From Piper betle (lineage: Eukaryota; Streptophyta; Magnoliopsida; Piperales; Piperaceae): 64,000 nucleotides of DNA. This document shows, in pieces, positions 12,808-22,168 of the stretch. A model generated the notes under the pieces. The model made no database searches and had not been told where the DNA came from. It was given only the letters and a program-made list of their open reading frames with translations. The translations under genes and the position numbers were made by a program. The DNA is taken from the NCBI GenBank assembly GCA_033002965.1, contig JAURVB010013507.1, positions 1-64,000 of the forward strand. Direction: 5' to 3'. Every line of letters starts with the position of its first letter. Position 1 is the stretch's first letter.

Positions 12808-14401
12808 ATGGATAAGGGAAAACAACCACTTGCCCTTCCACCAATATACCAAAATTATCCTCGTTATGAAAATCTTCCAGAAGATCCCTCTCCTGAGCAA
12901 ACTGCTCGTTCTTATAAAAATTTAAGCCCTTATATCTCCAAACCACACCCATTACATGTATGTTTCCTTGATATTCCACTTACTGAACTCAATGAGGAAG
13001 ACCCATCCTGCATTGCTACACAAGTATTACCACACCTTTCTCATTATCCTGTTCAATCCAGAAAAACGAGATATTATTTTGAACAAATACTTTTGGAAAC
13101 CCATTCAGTAGAAATCTCTCATAAATTTCAAGGAAATCTTTTGGCTCATCAAGTTGTTTATCCGGAACAATTTGAAACTTCTATTGTATATAGTAAACTC
13201 CTTATTAAAAGAGTTTTATCTATACAAGAATATGGAAATCCTAATGCTATCAGAAGACTTTCTGATAAAAATATTCCTGGTATGCCTTTGGATTATAATT
13301 ATTGGGATTATTTGGAGGCGTTTGATAGAGTCTTGCTATACAAAAATACCTTTGGACAACATTCCTGGTTTATTCGTATAGACCTTCCTAAAATGACTCC
13401 TTTTCCTTCATGGTTTACTCAATGGCTATATGACTTTGGTCCTCTGCTTGAATATTTGCCTCCATATGTAAAGAAAAATATATATTATTTAAAGAAAGAT
13501 GTCATCCAGGTCTTGGATATAGTTTTTTCCAGTTTCTCACTTATTATCAGATCCCTTGGATAATGTCTTGGTCATTTTGCTTTCATCCTGTACATTTTCC
13601 TGAATGTGAAGTGTCTTCTCTGGCCCAGAAAATATTCTGTCGATGGTGGGATAAGTTTCAATCGCCTTTTTCTTTTACTGGGCTTCATATTATTAATCAA
13701 AAAGTCTTTCTAATGAACTACTTTCCAAATCAAAACTTCCTGTTATAGTTTCATCAGAGTTTACAACAGTAGCCTCTCCTTCTACTTCTACAGAAAGTCA
13801 GTCTACTCCATTGGTGTCTCAGTTTACTCCATTGGTGTCTCCTTCTCTTTCTATTCCCAAAAGGATTCTGCAGTGAACCCACTATCACTGCCTCCTAAAG
13901 TTTATTTTCATTATTTGCAGGATACAATGAATAATCCAACGATAGAAGATGAAGAAGCAATTAAAATTGCTTATACTCTGCATGTGTATGGAAATCCTTC
14001 ATCCACTCCTCAATATGAAATTCCTCCGTCACCACAAATGACAAATGAAGAAATAAATATTGCAATGCATATCCTTTCCTCACCAAAACAAGAAATGAAT
14101 ACTCTTGGAAATTTTGCTCAAAGTCCCATCAATACTCAGGATTTACACTGCACAAAATGTGGGAAAATTGGACATATAATAGAAACATGTTCCTACTTGT
14201 TTTTGCTGTGGAAAAGCAGAACATCTTACGAAGGATTGTCCAGAAAAGGGAAAAGCTCCATCTCCAATTCAAGTTGGAAATATTGCGAACTCAGAACAAT
14301 CAGATACTGAAAAGGTTGAGTTACTTTCATCAGAAACTACTAGTGAAAGACATGAAAGAATGAAGCTACTCAAAGCTATTTTTACTCCAAAATCAGAATA
14401 G
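12808..14401 (+). pseudogene. Viral ORF2, unknown function, with two C-terminal zinc knuckles
   Basis: ORF2 starts at ATG 12,808, five bases after the ORF1 stop. The first 250 codons are open. The frame is then lost near 13,520-13,560, near 13,740 and near 13,870. The central part has a Ser/Thr/Pro-rich stretch with a short tandem repeat (TPLVS twice, about 13,805-13,845). The C-terminal part has one CX2CX4HX4C knuckle (about 14,151-14,190) and, in another frame just downstream, a second CCGK..H....C knuckle (about 14,205-14,240). Zinc knuckles usually bind nucleic acid, so a packaging or translation role is possible. I do not recognise the N-terminal 250 residues. Confidence 0.8.
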
Positions 14402-14422
14402 TAAATACGCTAGATAAGGATA

Positions 14423-14592
14423 CGTCACATAAGGTATACGTCACTGTATCCATCATACCGCCGCCAGATGTCATCATTAACGTCATCTTATCTGCCATCT
14501 ATACATGCCACGTAAGCGTAATCTGGCCACGTCAGCAGGTAGCCGGTCACTGATCACCTACATAGCCGGTCATCAATAAATTTCTATAAATA
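14423..14592 (+). promoter_or_regulatory. Probable viral pregenomic promoter: four TGACG motifs and a TATA box
   Basis: CGTCA (reverse of TGACG) occurs at 14,423, 14,439, 14,481 and 14,530, the first two in a repeated TACGTCAC context. TGACG is the core of the as-1 element bound by TGA-type bZIP factors in caulimovirus promoters. TATAAATA lies at 14,585-14,592, so transcription would start near 14,615, about 410 bases upstream of the second primer-binding site. In this integrant the promoter is at the distal end and points into the truncated second leader and host flank. Confidence 0.75.
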
Positions 14593-14646
14593 GCATATCT
14601 CTGTTACGTTGGAGAGGGGGGGTCGAAGGAGGTCAGAGTGAGAAGT

Positions 14647-14714
14647 GTGCTTGAAGTGTGTGCTTGTAAGTAAGAGTGTGCCTGAAGTGTGTGATTGTAA
14701 GTAAATAAGAGTGA
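14647..14714 (+). repeat. Imperfect tandem repeat in the viral leader
   Basis: Two copies of a unit of about 32-35 bases containing CTTGAAGTGTGTG and TTGTAAGTAA lie just downstream of the predicted transcription start. Function unknown. Confidence 0.7.
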
Positions 14715-15024
14715 AAAGTTTGTAAACATTGGAAATCAATATAAGTGAGTTACTTTTAACTTCTCTGTTCTTCACAGAACATCGTTCATCTTATGAACTA
14801 TATATCAGAACTGTGTCTCTTTTGAGGCTATAATTTACCTGTTTATTTCAATATTGTTGGTTTTTATATTATTATCTCTTATTTTTCCTGTTGAATATGA
14901 TGATATTGTGTTATTAATCTTTACATGTTTTGTGTTATTAATCTCTTTACATGTTGTATATTGTATTGTGTGTCTGTCTGTTTTTGAGTAGGATAAGATT
15001 TGTTTGAGAAATCTCCGCTCCATT

Positions 15025-15038
15025 TGGTATCAGAGCCA
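15025..15038 (+). promoter_or_regulatory. Viral primer-binding site, second copy
   Basis: Same TGGTATCAGAGCC site as at 7452. It proves that the integrated DNA is terminally redundant. Confidence 0.9.
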
Positions 15039-15410
15039 AGTTAAGAAGTAGTGCCAGATAGGTGACGGTGTCCAAATCCGGGTAAGTCCTCACAGGCCGA
15101 GGAGAGGCGAAGAGGCAATTGGGATTGGTTGGCTTCACCTAGTAAATTCCTATTTGGTAACCTTTCTTTTCAAATGGCTTTCTTATCAAATTTAGTTAAG
15201 AAATTTCAAGAATCCAGTTCTACTAATTTTGAACAATTAGTTTATAAAAACATTGAAAAAATCTTAATAAATGGAATTTACCTAAAGTTAGTCCTTCTTA
15301 TGTGTCTAATAAAGGATTAGTAGAGTTTTGACAGTCATATATAATAAAAACTTTTGAAAAAGAGAAATTCTCTCTTTATTAAAACATGATATAATAGAAG
15401 AACTAAAAAA

Positions 15411-15412
<2 letters not shown>

Positions 15413-15452
<40 letters not shown>
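15413..15452. repeat. TA microsatellite at the right viral junction
   Basis: A TA tract follows the last recognisable viral base. The host sequence resuming after it (CCTGTGTGGTATGCATG) matches 18,681 onward in unit B. Confidence 0.9.
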
Positions 15453-15456
<4 letters not shown>

Positions 15457-15485
15457 CTGTGTGGTATGCATGTTCCTTTATTTAA

Positions 15486-15853
15486 CTAGCAGTTGAAATA
15501 ACAAAAACAGGCAAAGCCGGGGAATCGGTAGTGACAAGCTGCATAGCTGGCCTTCTCCCAGTTCCTACACTGTCGGTTGCAATTGCTTGAGCTGCAGCAA
15601 AATCCTGTTCACGTTGAGCATCTCCTTTCGCACAACTTCGCTTCCACCACCGGCAGTACCTCTGCAAATGTCAATTACAAAATGTTGCTATATGATAAAT
15701 GCTACATGCTACGGAAGATAATTAAATTTAGTGATATACTAGCTAGAGAAGAAAACGGATCAGTCATGATAGCTCACCAAAAGTGAAGAAGAACAAAAGA
15801 AAGATGAGAACGACAGAGAAAGAAGCAAAGCTAAGACGCTTGGACATCTTCAT
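15486..15853 (-). pseudogene. Plant defensin, copy A, with a premature stop
   Basis: Two exons on the minus strand. Exon 1 (15,778-15,853) encodes a 25-residue hydrophobic signal peptide ([15 protein letters not shown]...). Exon 2 (15,486-15,661) encodes the mature cysteine-rich part. The donor (G|GTGAGC) and acceptor (GCAG|AG) are intact. A TGA stop at 15,609-15,611 replaces the Trp of the STWTGFC motif seen in copy B, cutting the peptide after the first cysteines. Two further changes put extra cysteines next to the conserved ones. The family is the secreted gamma-core defensins (PDF1/Rs-AFP type) that act on fungal membranes. This copy cannot make one. Confidence 0.9.
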
Positions 15854-16430
15854 TGGCTATTTGATCAGGCTGTGAAGATTAGTGCATATGCTCTCTTGTA
15901 TTTACAGCATGGCTGCATGAAGCAGTGCCACATCCATGGGCAGCCATGTCGGTCACTTTACCTAGTGGGGAGAGGATGGGAACGAAAATGCAGTCAACGT
16001 ACTTCAATGGATGAAGTTGATATTAGAAGACAGGAATATCTCGCTAACAAAAAAGGAAAAAAATCCTTTTATTGTTATTTTTCCCATAGACCGTAACATA
16101 GCAGGATTTAAGGTCTCATAATTAATTCATTAGTCCAATTAATTAATCTTGCATTCAATATTTATCGAGGTTAAGATATAATAATATATTAGTAGGAATG
16201 GTGATTACAATTTATAATTTAGTTAACTACTTTTTGAAAAAATAATAGACTCATCTATAGTTTTAAATACCCTATCAGTCACCATACCAGATTGATAGTT
16301 GGTACAAATATAATATTTGGTTCGAAATAGATTGAACTATATTTTATTTGTACCCCACTTAACTATACATATATATACTAGAATATATTTTTTAGTAAAC
16401 CTTACTATTTACTTGAGTTTAACACAATTG
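15854..16430. other. Upstream region of defensin copy A; no gene
   Basis: It contains the presumed defensin promoter (minus strand) and a block (16,050-16,330) aligned with 19,270-19,520 in unit B. The small frame at 15,872-16,096 is not recognisable. No TATA box can be assigned with confidence. Confidence 0.6.
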
Positions 16431-16661
16431 GGCATTTCCAATTACAATCACAGTTATATCTCTAGGGTAACTGGACGGTCGTAAGTTGAGTTTAATCCAA
16501 CCAAGGCATTTCCAATCTTTCATCTACAATTATATTTCCTAACATTGTCATGACATACTTCAGCTAGATCCATGTAAGCTACACATATATGCATGCACAT
16601 ACGCAGTTACTAATGAATATGATCATCATATGTTCGCAGTTGTGAATAGCCAAAAGCTACC

Positions 16662-16895
16662 TCAACGGAGGAGGAAGAGAGGGAGATGCTTCCTCAGCAC
16701 TTGACATACGAGATGCTGACATGGTGTGATGTCAATGCCTTAGCTCCCCACAGGTTGGTTTGCAAGAAGTGGCGCAATCTCTTGAGCACCTCCTACTTCA
16801 TCAACCTCCCCCTCCAAAGTCCCAAAACCATCCTAGGGTTTTTCTTCCAGACTTTGTGCAATGGCGCCTACTATAACGACTTCTTTCTCACTTGA
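16662..16895 (+). pseudogene. F-box protein fragment, copy B
   Basis: The open part (ATG 16,686) reads MLPQHLTYEMLTWCDVNALA, then HRLVCKKWRNLLS, a good F-box domain of about 40 residues near the N-terminus. The frame stops at 69 codons. Beyond it, pieces that resemble an F-box-associated region can be read in other frames (about 16,900-17,030), so the downstream domain was lost through frameshifts. The ATG that begins copy A is ACG here, leaving the internal ATG as the only start. An F-box-only peptide could bind SKP1, but a pseudogene is more likely. Confidence 0.75.
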
Positions 16896-17030
16896 ACATG
16901 CTCTTCACCAGCATTGTTGTCTCCAGACTTCTTGCCAAAAAATGCGGAGGTAGAGGCCTTTCACTTCTAGCCAAACCGCCCACTGTCTATTGTGTTATGC
17001 AAATTGTTGAGCCCTTTGGCTCAAAAAACA

Positions 17031-17368
17031 ACATGTAATAATAGGTGTCACGTGTCTTTTAATTTAAAATTTAGCTTAGAAAATAAAAATTTCTTATCAG
17101 CTAATATACAAGTCACCAATCCATCAAAAAAATGACACAGGGTAAAGTTAACACAAATCATGTCGCACTATGTATTATAGATAAATTTGAATTTGAATTT
17201 TTTAAGCTAATTTGTTTTTTGTTTTATATTAAGATTGGGGGGGGTTGTTGAAGGATTTCTGTTTTTTGTTGTTTTTAAAAAATATATATATATTTTTTTT
17301 TTAAAAAAATGATCTGGATCGTCTTTGTAATCGGCAAAAAACTTTTTCCCCTAACTCATCCAATCACC

Positions 17369-17419
<51 letters not shown>

Positions 17420-18608
17420 CATACATATATACATACACATTAGTTGTTAACCCATGCGATGCGCAGCCAAAGGATTCAAAATAAATCCTAATTATAATAG
17501 AAATAAAAAAATTCTAATTACAATAAAAAACTATTTAAAGGATTCTAAACAAATTTTAATTACAAAAGAAAAGTAATATTTAATAATAAAAACTAAAAAT
17601 ATAACATTGTAAAATACGCAGACGAGACGGGACAAAACAAATCCTAATTACAATAGAAAACTATTAAAGGATTCGAAACAAATCTTAATTACAATAAAAA
17701 AGCAATTTTTTTACTAATAGAAAATAATAAGTAATATTGTAAAATAATTAGATGACATGTGATAACACAGGCGGCTAAACAAATTCTAATTATTATAGAA
17801 AAGTTTTAAAGGATTCGAAAGAAATCTTAATTACAATAGAAAAGTAAAATTTTTGCTAATAAGAAATAATGGTAGTGTTATAAAATAATTAGAAGACACA
17901 TGGAAATATTGTATTAAAGTCCTCTATTTAACAGCATACCTAATAAAATAAATTTTAATTATAATAGAAAAATAAAATTTTTATTACGAGAAAATAAAAT
18001 ATAATATTATAAAATAATTAGAGTTGTGGACAACACTATATTAAAAATCCTTATATATATATATATATATATATATAAATGAAAGTCAACCGCAATTTTT
18101 GCCTTCAAATGAAGAAGCTGGCGGCTAAGGCGACAAAGGTTCACATTTATGGAGATGGAAGACAAATTCTATGACCTTTTGTGAGCGAAAATAGTCATTA
18201 CAATGGGAGTAAAGACAATAATGTTGACTTTGTTAATCTTGTGCGCGCGTCTTTACATTTTTTTCTATTTCTTGTTTGTCTCGAAATAAAATTACTTGTT
18301 TCGTGCATTAAATTTCATACTTGTGTCCCATCGGTGGATGGTTATAAGCTGTCCCTTAATGATACTTAGTCTTGAAAGAAATTTTTTTCCAGCAAACATG
18401 AAACACTTAAACATAAAGTAGATCATGGTTGTATTAATATGATTAACACCAATATATTGTTGATATTGTATATCCCAGTACACACTAGTATACATTATCA
18501 CACACCAATGCACCATTGAAGAAGAATTACGACACCCTTGATCTAGCATCCGAATTTTTATTCTAGGAATGCTTATTATTTTTATTAGCCATATATAGCG
18601 TATATACT

Positions 18609-18650
<42 letters not shown>

Positions 18651-18660
18651 TATTTATTTA
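17031..18660. other. Intergenic part of unit B: AT-rich repeats and three TA microsatellites
   Basis: TA tracts lie at about 17,371-17,408, 18,051-18,075 and 18,609-18,647. Repeats of a motif like TCTTAATTACAATAGAAAA occur between 17,480 and 17,960. The 18,330-18,550 block is nearly identical to 7115-7340. No gene is supported. Confidence 0.7.
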
Positions 18661-18710
18661 TTTATTTTTATATATATATGCCTGTGTGGTATGCATGTTC
18701 CTTTATTTAA

Positions 18711-19078
18711 CTAGCAGTTGAAGTAACAAAAACAGGCAAAGCCGGGGAATCGGTAGTGACAAGCTCCATAGCTGGCCTTCTCCCAGTTCCTGCACTGTCG
18801 GTTGCAATTGCTTGAGCTGCCGCAAAATCCTGTCCACGTTGAGCTTCTCCTTTCGCACAACTTCGCTTCCACCACCGGCAGTACCTCTGCAAATGTCAAT
18901 TACAAAATGTTGCTATATGATAAATGCTACATGCTACGGAAGATAATTAAATTTAGTGATATACTAGCTAGAGAAGAAAACAGATCAGTCATGATAGCTC
19001 AGCAAAAGTGAAGAAGAACAAAAGAAAGATGAGAACGACAGAGAAAGAAGCAAAGCTAAGACGCTTAGACATCTTCAT
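18711..19078 (-). CDS. Plant defensin, copy B: intact reading frames but lost splice donor
   Basis: Exon 1 is 19,003-19,078 (signal peptide, 25 codons plus one base). Exon 2 is 18,711-18,886 (58 codons including the stop). The mature part begins around [14 protein letters not shown] and ends FACFCYFNC. Cysteine spacing is C-x10-C-x5-C-x3-C-x10-C-x8-C-x-C-x3-C, the eight-cysteine plant defensin pattern with four expected disulfides, close to the Rs-AFP group. It would be secreted and antifungal. The donor after exon 1 reads G|CTGAGC where copy A has G|GTGAGC, so normal GT-AG splicing is not possible. Read-through meets a stop four codons into the intron. It is either a recent pseudogene or uses an unseen donor. 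Confidence 0.88.
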
Positions 19079-19560
19079 TGGCTATTTGATCAGGCTGTGA
19101 AGATTAGTGCATATGCTCTCTTGTATTTATAGCATGGCCGCATGAAGCAGTGCCATATCCATGGGCAGCCATGTCGGTCACTTTACCTAGAGGGGAGAGG
19201 ATGGGAACGAAAATGCAATCAACGTACTTAAATGAACGAAGTTGATATTAGAAGACAGGAATATCTCCTAACTAAAAGAAAAAAAATCCTTTTATTGTTA
19301 CTTAGGATTTAAGATCATATAATTAATTAATTAGTCCAATTAATTAATCTCACATTCAATACTTATCAGGGGATAAGATATAATATATTAGTAGGAATAA
19401 TGATTATAATTTATAATTTAATTAACTACTTTTTCAAAAAAATGAATAGATTCATCTATAGTTTTAAATACCCTACAAGTCACCGTACTAGATTGTTAGG
19501 TGCTACAAATATAATATTTGGTTTAATCACGTTGAAACGAATTGAACCATATTTTAAAAT

Positions 19561-20833
19561 TATAAATAAAATATTTTATTAAATATTAAAATATATTTTT
19601 GTCATTAATATTTTATTAAATATAGATTAAAATACCAGAATTTTTAACAAAAAATCTAGATCTTGTGAAAATTTTATACTAAAAAATCGGATACCGTATG
19701 GCATTTAAAATTATGAACCGGTCAAATTGTATTAAATCAGTAAAACAATTTTTCTCTGTTTTCGGTTTTGATTTTTGAGTGAATACTCGTGCATGTGCTT
19801 AATTAGTTTATACAGCTTGCATCACTTTATGCTTCTTTTGCCTTCACATTAGCCGGCTCAAAAGCATGTCATGCAAAGAAGCCTGGTCACTTTAGAGACA
19901 CTACCAATTCATCTAACGACACCATTAAGCACAAATTAAATAACTTGACGATTACCAGTAAAAATGATATCTTTTAAGAATGTTTTTTATTAAACTTATT
20001 GTAGGTTATATACTTTGATTGCCTATATATGGTATGTGGTGCGACTCTTGCGCAGTTGAGTAGAAACTAGAACCTATCTTTATATTTTTGTCAAGTCGTC
20101 CGCAACTCATGTCTACGTCGATGCACTATTGTCTGTGCCCCTTTTCAGAACTCCTTTATTGAAGAAGGCAAGTTATTTGCGTCTGGTATCGCATTATTTG
20201 CCAGCTTAAAGGCAATATCGGTTAGGCAAGTCATAACTCATCATGATCTATGGATGATATTTCCGCTATTTGAGATAAATTTAATTAGTTACCTTTCCTA
20301 AGTGCTGATCCAAGGGCTTATTCTTTAATTGAATCCGAATCCAAACCTCTCAATGAGAAAGAATAAATATTGTGTCATTATTATCTAGTTAATCATGAAA
20401 AAATAATTTTTTCTTATTAATCCCTTTTAAACTAATACAATTGTCTCCTGCCATGGCGCCCACGTCAAACGCCAACTCTGCTAGGAGCTAATAAGATGTT
20501 AAGAAAATCAGATTATTCAAAAAAAATACCAATCCTCCACCTCATTAGTTAGCCAGCTAGCTGGTTGCACTTATAAGCATGCGAATCGTGTATACAAGCT
20601 GGGAAATGTTCGCTTTGGCAAACAAGTATACGATAAACATATATACTTTTGGACATTAATTATATTTTGTAGAGCCCGAACTGATGTATTTCGGAGAATT
20701 TAAATATGTATTTTCCTCTGATTCGTAATGAGTTTAAACTTTTCAACTCATTCTTTAAAAACTAAATAACAGAGGACCATTTCCAATTATAAGTCTCAAA
20801 GACAACGTTTTAGGGAAGGTGAAGAGGACTTAC
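19561..20833. other. No gene seen
   Basis: AT-rich sequence between the duplication and the methyltransferase pseudogene. The missing third exon of that pseudogene is not found here on the minus strand. Confidence 0.6.
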
Positions 20834-21418
20834 TTGGGAAAGCCAATGCAAGCTAAAAGAAGAGTGGACAAAGTGCAGACTGTTGCTTGGGAAAGCTTCC
20901 CATGGAAGGAGCCGGCAACCACGGCCAAGTAGACTATCAAACTCTCATCCCCTGATCTTTTGAGCTGGCTATAGAAGTCCGGCATGGCCGTGAAGATGGA
21001 GTTGAAGTCATTGGTGAGTAGATCATTCATAAGCACCCCGCAACTTCGGCCATGGCCTCTTTGTCTCTTTACGCTTGATTTCCTCAATCGCCTGGATCAT
21101 ATCTTTCACCGCAGCAAATGTGTTGGGTCCGGAGGAACAGCCAAGATCTGCCACTCCTAGGCTCTGTGCTCTTGTACTATGGAAGAGGTTACGTATGGTG
21201 CTCATGGTTATGTGCCTGTCTCCAAGGCCTTTCTCTTCAAAACAACAGACAAGAAGAATTGGTAAGTTTGAGTATGATTTACAAATCTGAAGCTAACAAA
21301 AAAAAAACAAATAAATGGGGGTTGTGTCCATAGAGATTTTTACCTGGGATGATGAATTTCTGGCCTAGCTCGACTCTCCCCGTCCCTCCTTCACGTGGAA
21401 AATCTTTTCAGCATCCAT
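20834..21418 (-). pseudogene. SABATH-family carboxyl methyltransferase, 5' part only
   Basis: SABATH enzymes transfer methyl groups from S-adenosylmethionine to carboxyl groups of salicylate, jasmonate, farnesoate and similar acids. Exon 1 (21,344-21,418) reads MDAEKIFHVKEG and has a TAG at 21,365-21,367 where the family has Tyr; its donor is GTAAAA. Exon 2 (20,834 to about 21,246) has the SAM-binding motif [12 protein letters not shown], then, after a frameshift near 21,040, NDFNSIF..MPDFYSQL and VAGSFHGKL. A second frameshift follows near 20,880. The exon ends at a GTAAGT donor in the usual SABATH position after the HWLSQ motif. No later exon is present, so the gene is both broken and truncated. 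Confidence 0.88.
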
Positions 21419-21579
21419 GACTTTGGAAGCTAGCTAGCTGCAGAGATTGAGGAGCTTGTCACTGAGCTATTCTCCGTGGTGTTGTCTCCGTGCCTTTTTG
21501 TACTTATTTTTTGTCCACTGTTAAGTGAAATGACATTCATCTCTGTCACGTCCTTTTTCTGATTAATTATCCCCTTGGG

Positions 21580-22168
21580 TAGAGCTGGCCACAAGCCCAT
21601 TTGATTAACTCGGCTGATTTTCATAAATAAATTTATTTTAGAGTTAAGCGGTTACGAGCCAAAAAAATTATTTTAGTACGAGTTCGAGTTCAAGTTATGA
21701 TCAACTTCGAGCCTGAGTATCGATCTTGTTCAAGTTTTGTCACCATGAATTTAAAGATTTAGTTTGTTCTCTGTAACATAATTAATATTTTTAATATTTT
21801 TTCCAAAAATATAAATAATATTCTTCATAATTGATAGTCATATAATAACTATTATATTATTTTAATTTAATTAATTTTATACAAAATTATTATTTTTATT
21901 ATTATATTATCCATATTTTTTAAAAAAAATTATTTAAGAGCCTTTATTAAACATTGAGTTGATTCGAGCTTAATTTTAAGCCAAATTGAGTTTTTTTCGA
22001 GTCGAATCAAATAGAGTATGATAACTTAAAACCGGCTATATTGTAATCTGAGTCAAGTATATTTTTTATGATCAACTTTCTGAGTCGAGCTTAAAATAAA
22101 TTGAGTTTGAATAAAGTTGAGTCGAATTACAAAAACTTGTTAGCCGGTTGGACTCGTGCCTAGCCCTA
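21580..22168. mobile_element. Probable hAT-type MITE with GAGTTCGA-rich interior
   Basis: The ends are imperfect inverted repeats (TAGAGCTGGCCAC at the left, GTGCCTAGCCCTA at the right). The interior alternates AT-rich DNA with GAGTTCGAG/CTCGAGTC-type words like the element at 26,173-26,811. No clear 8-bp target duplication remains, so it is old or its ends are misplaced. Confidence 0.55.

Larger units (their letters stand above)
7423..15412 (+). mobile_element. Endogenous pararetrovirus (Caulimoviridae, florendovirus/petuvirus-like), longer than one genome
   Basis: The 7573-bp repeat distance between two identical leader/primer-binding regions (7423 onward and 14,996 onward) gives the circular genome length. 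The integrant holds one full unit plus about 0.42 kb of a second. Order: leader with primer site, ORF1 (movement protein, capsid with zinc knuckle, protease, reverse transcriptase, RNase H), ORF2, promoter region, second leader, truncated ORF1 start. No integrase and no LTRs are present. Several frameshifts break both ORFs. Genus assignment is inferred from the single large polyprotein plus a downstream second ORF, and would need a reverse-transcriptase tree. Confidence 0.93.
540..16430. repeat. Tandem duplication unit A (carries copia and viral inserts)
   Basis: Blocks of this unit at about 545-841, 6122-6300, 6330-6820, 6860-7398 and 15,453-16,330 align in the same order and orientation with unit B (about 16,430-19,560). 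Landmarks in both are an F-box fragment, a block of short AT-rich repeats, a TA microsatellite and a two-exon defensin. Unit A has gained a copia element and a pararetrovirus. Relative to B it lacks roughly 0.6 kb downstream of the F-box fragment. Exact outer edges are approximate because they fall in low-complexity sequence. Confidence 0.85.
16431..19560. repeat. Tandem duplication unit B (no inserts)
   Basis: Same gene order as unit A, without the copia element and the pararetrovirus. It provides the pre-insertion sequence for both: GAGATGCTGACATGG for the copia target and a continuous TA tract for the viral target. Confidence 0.85.

Noticed and set aside
7423..15412. Ty3/gypsy element instead of a pararetrovirus
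   Set aside because: There are no LTRs and no integrase. A movement-protein-like N-terminus, a single initiator-Met primer site per unit, a second ORF and a permuted redundant end fit Caulimoviridae.
19003..19078. GC-AG splice donor for defensin copy B
   Set aside because: A GC donor one base upstream would shift the frame and lose the mature peptide, so it cannot rescue the gene.
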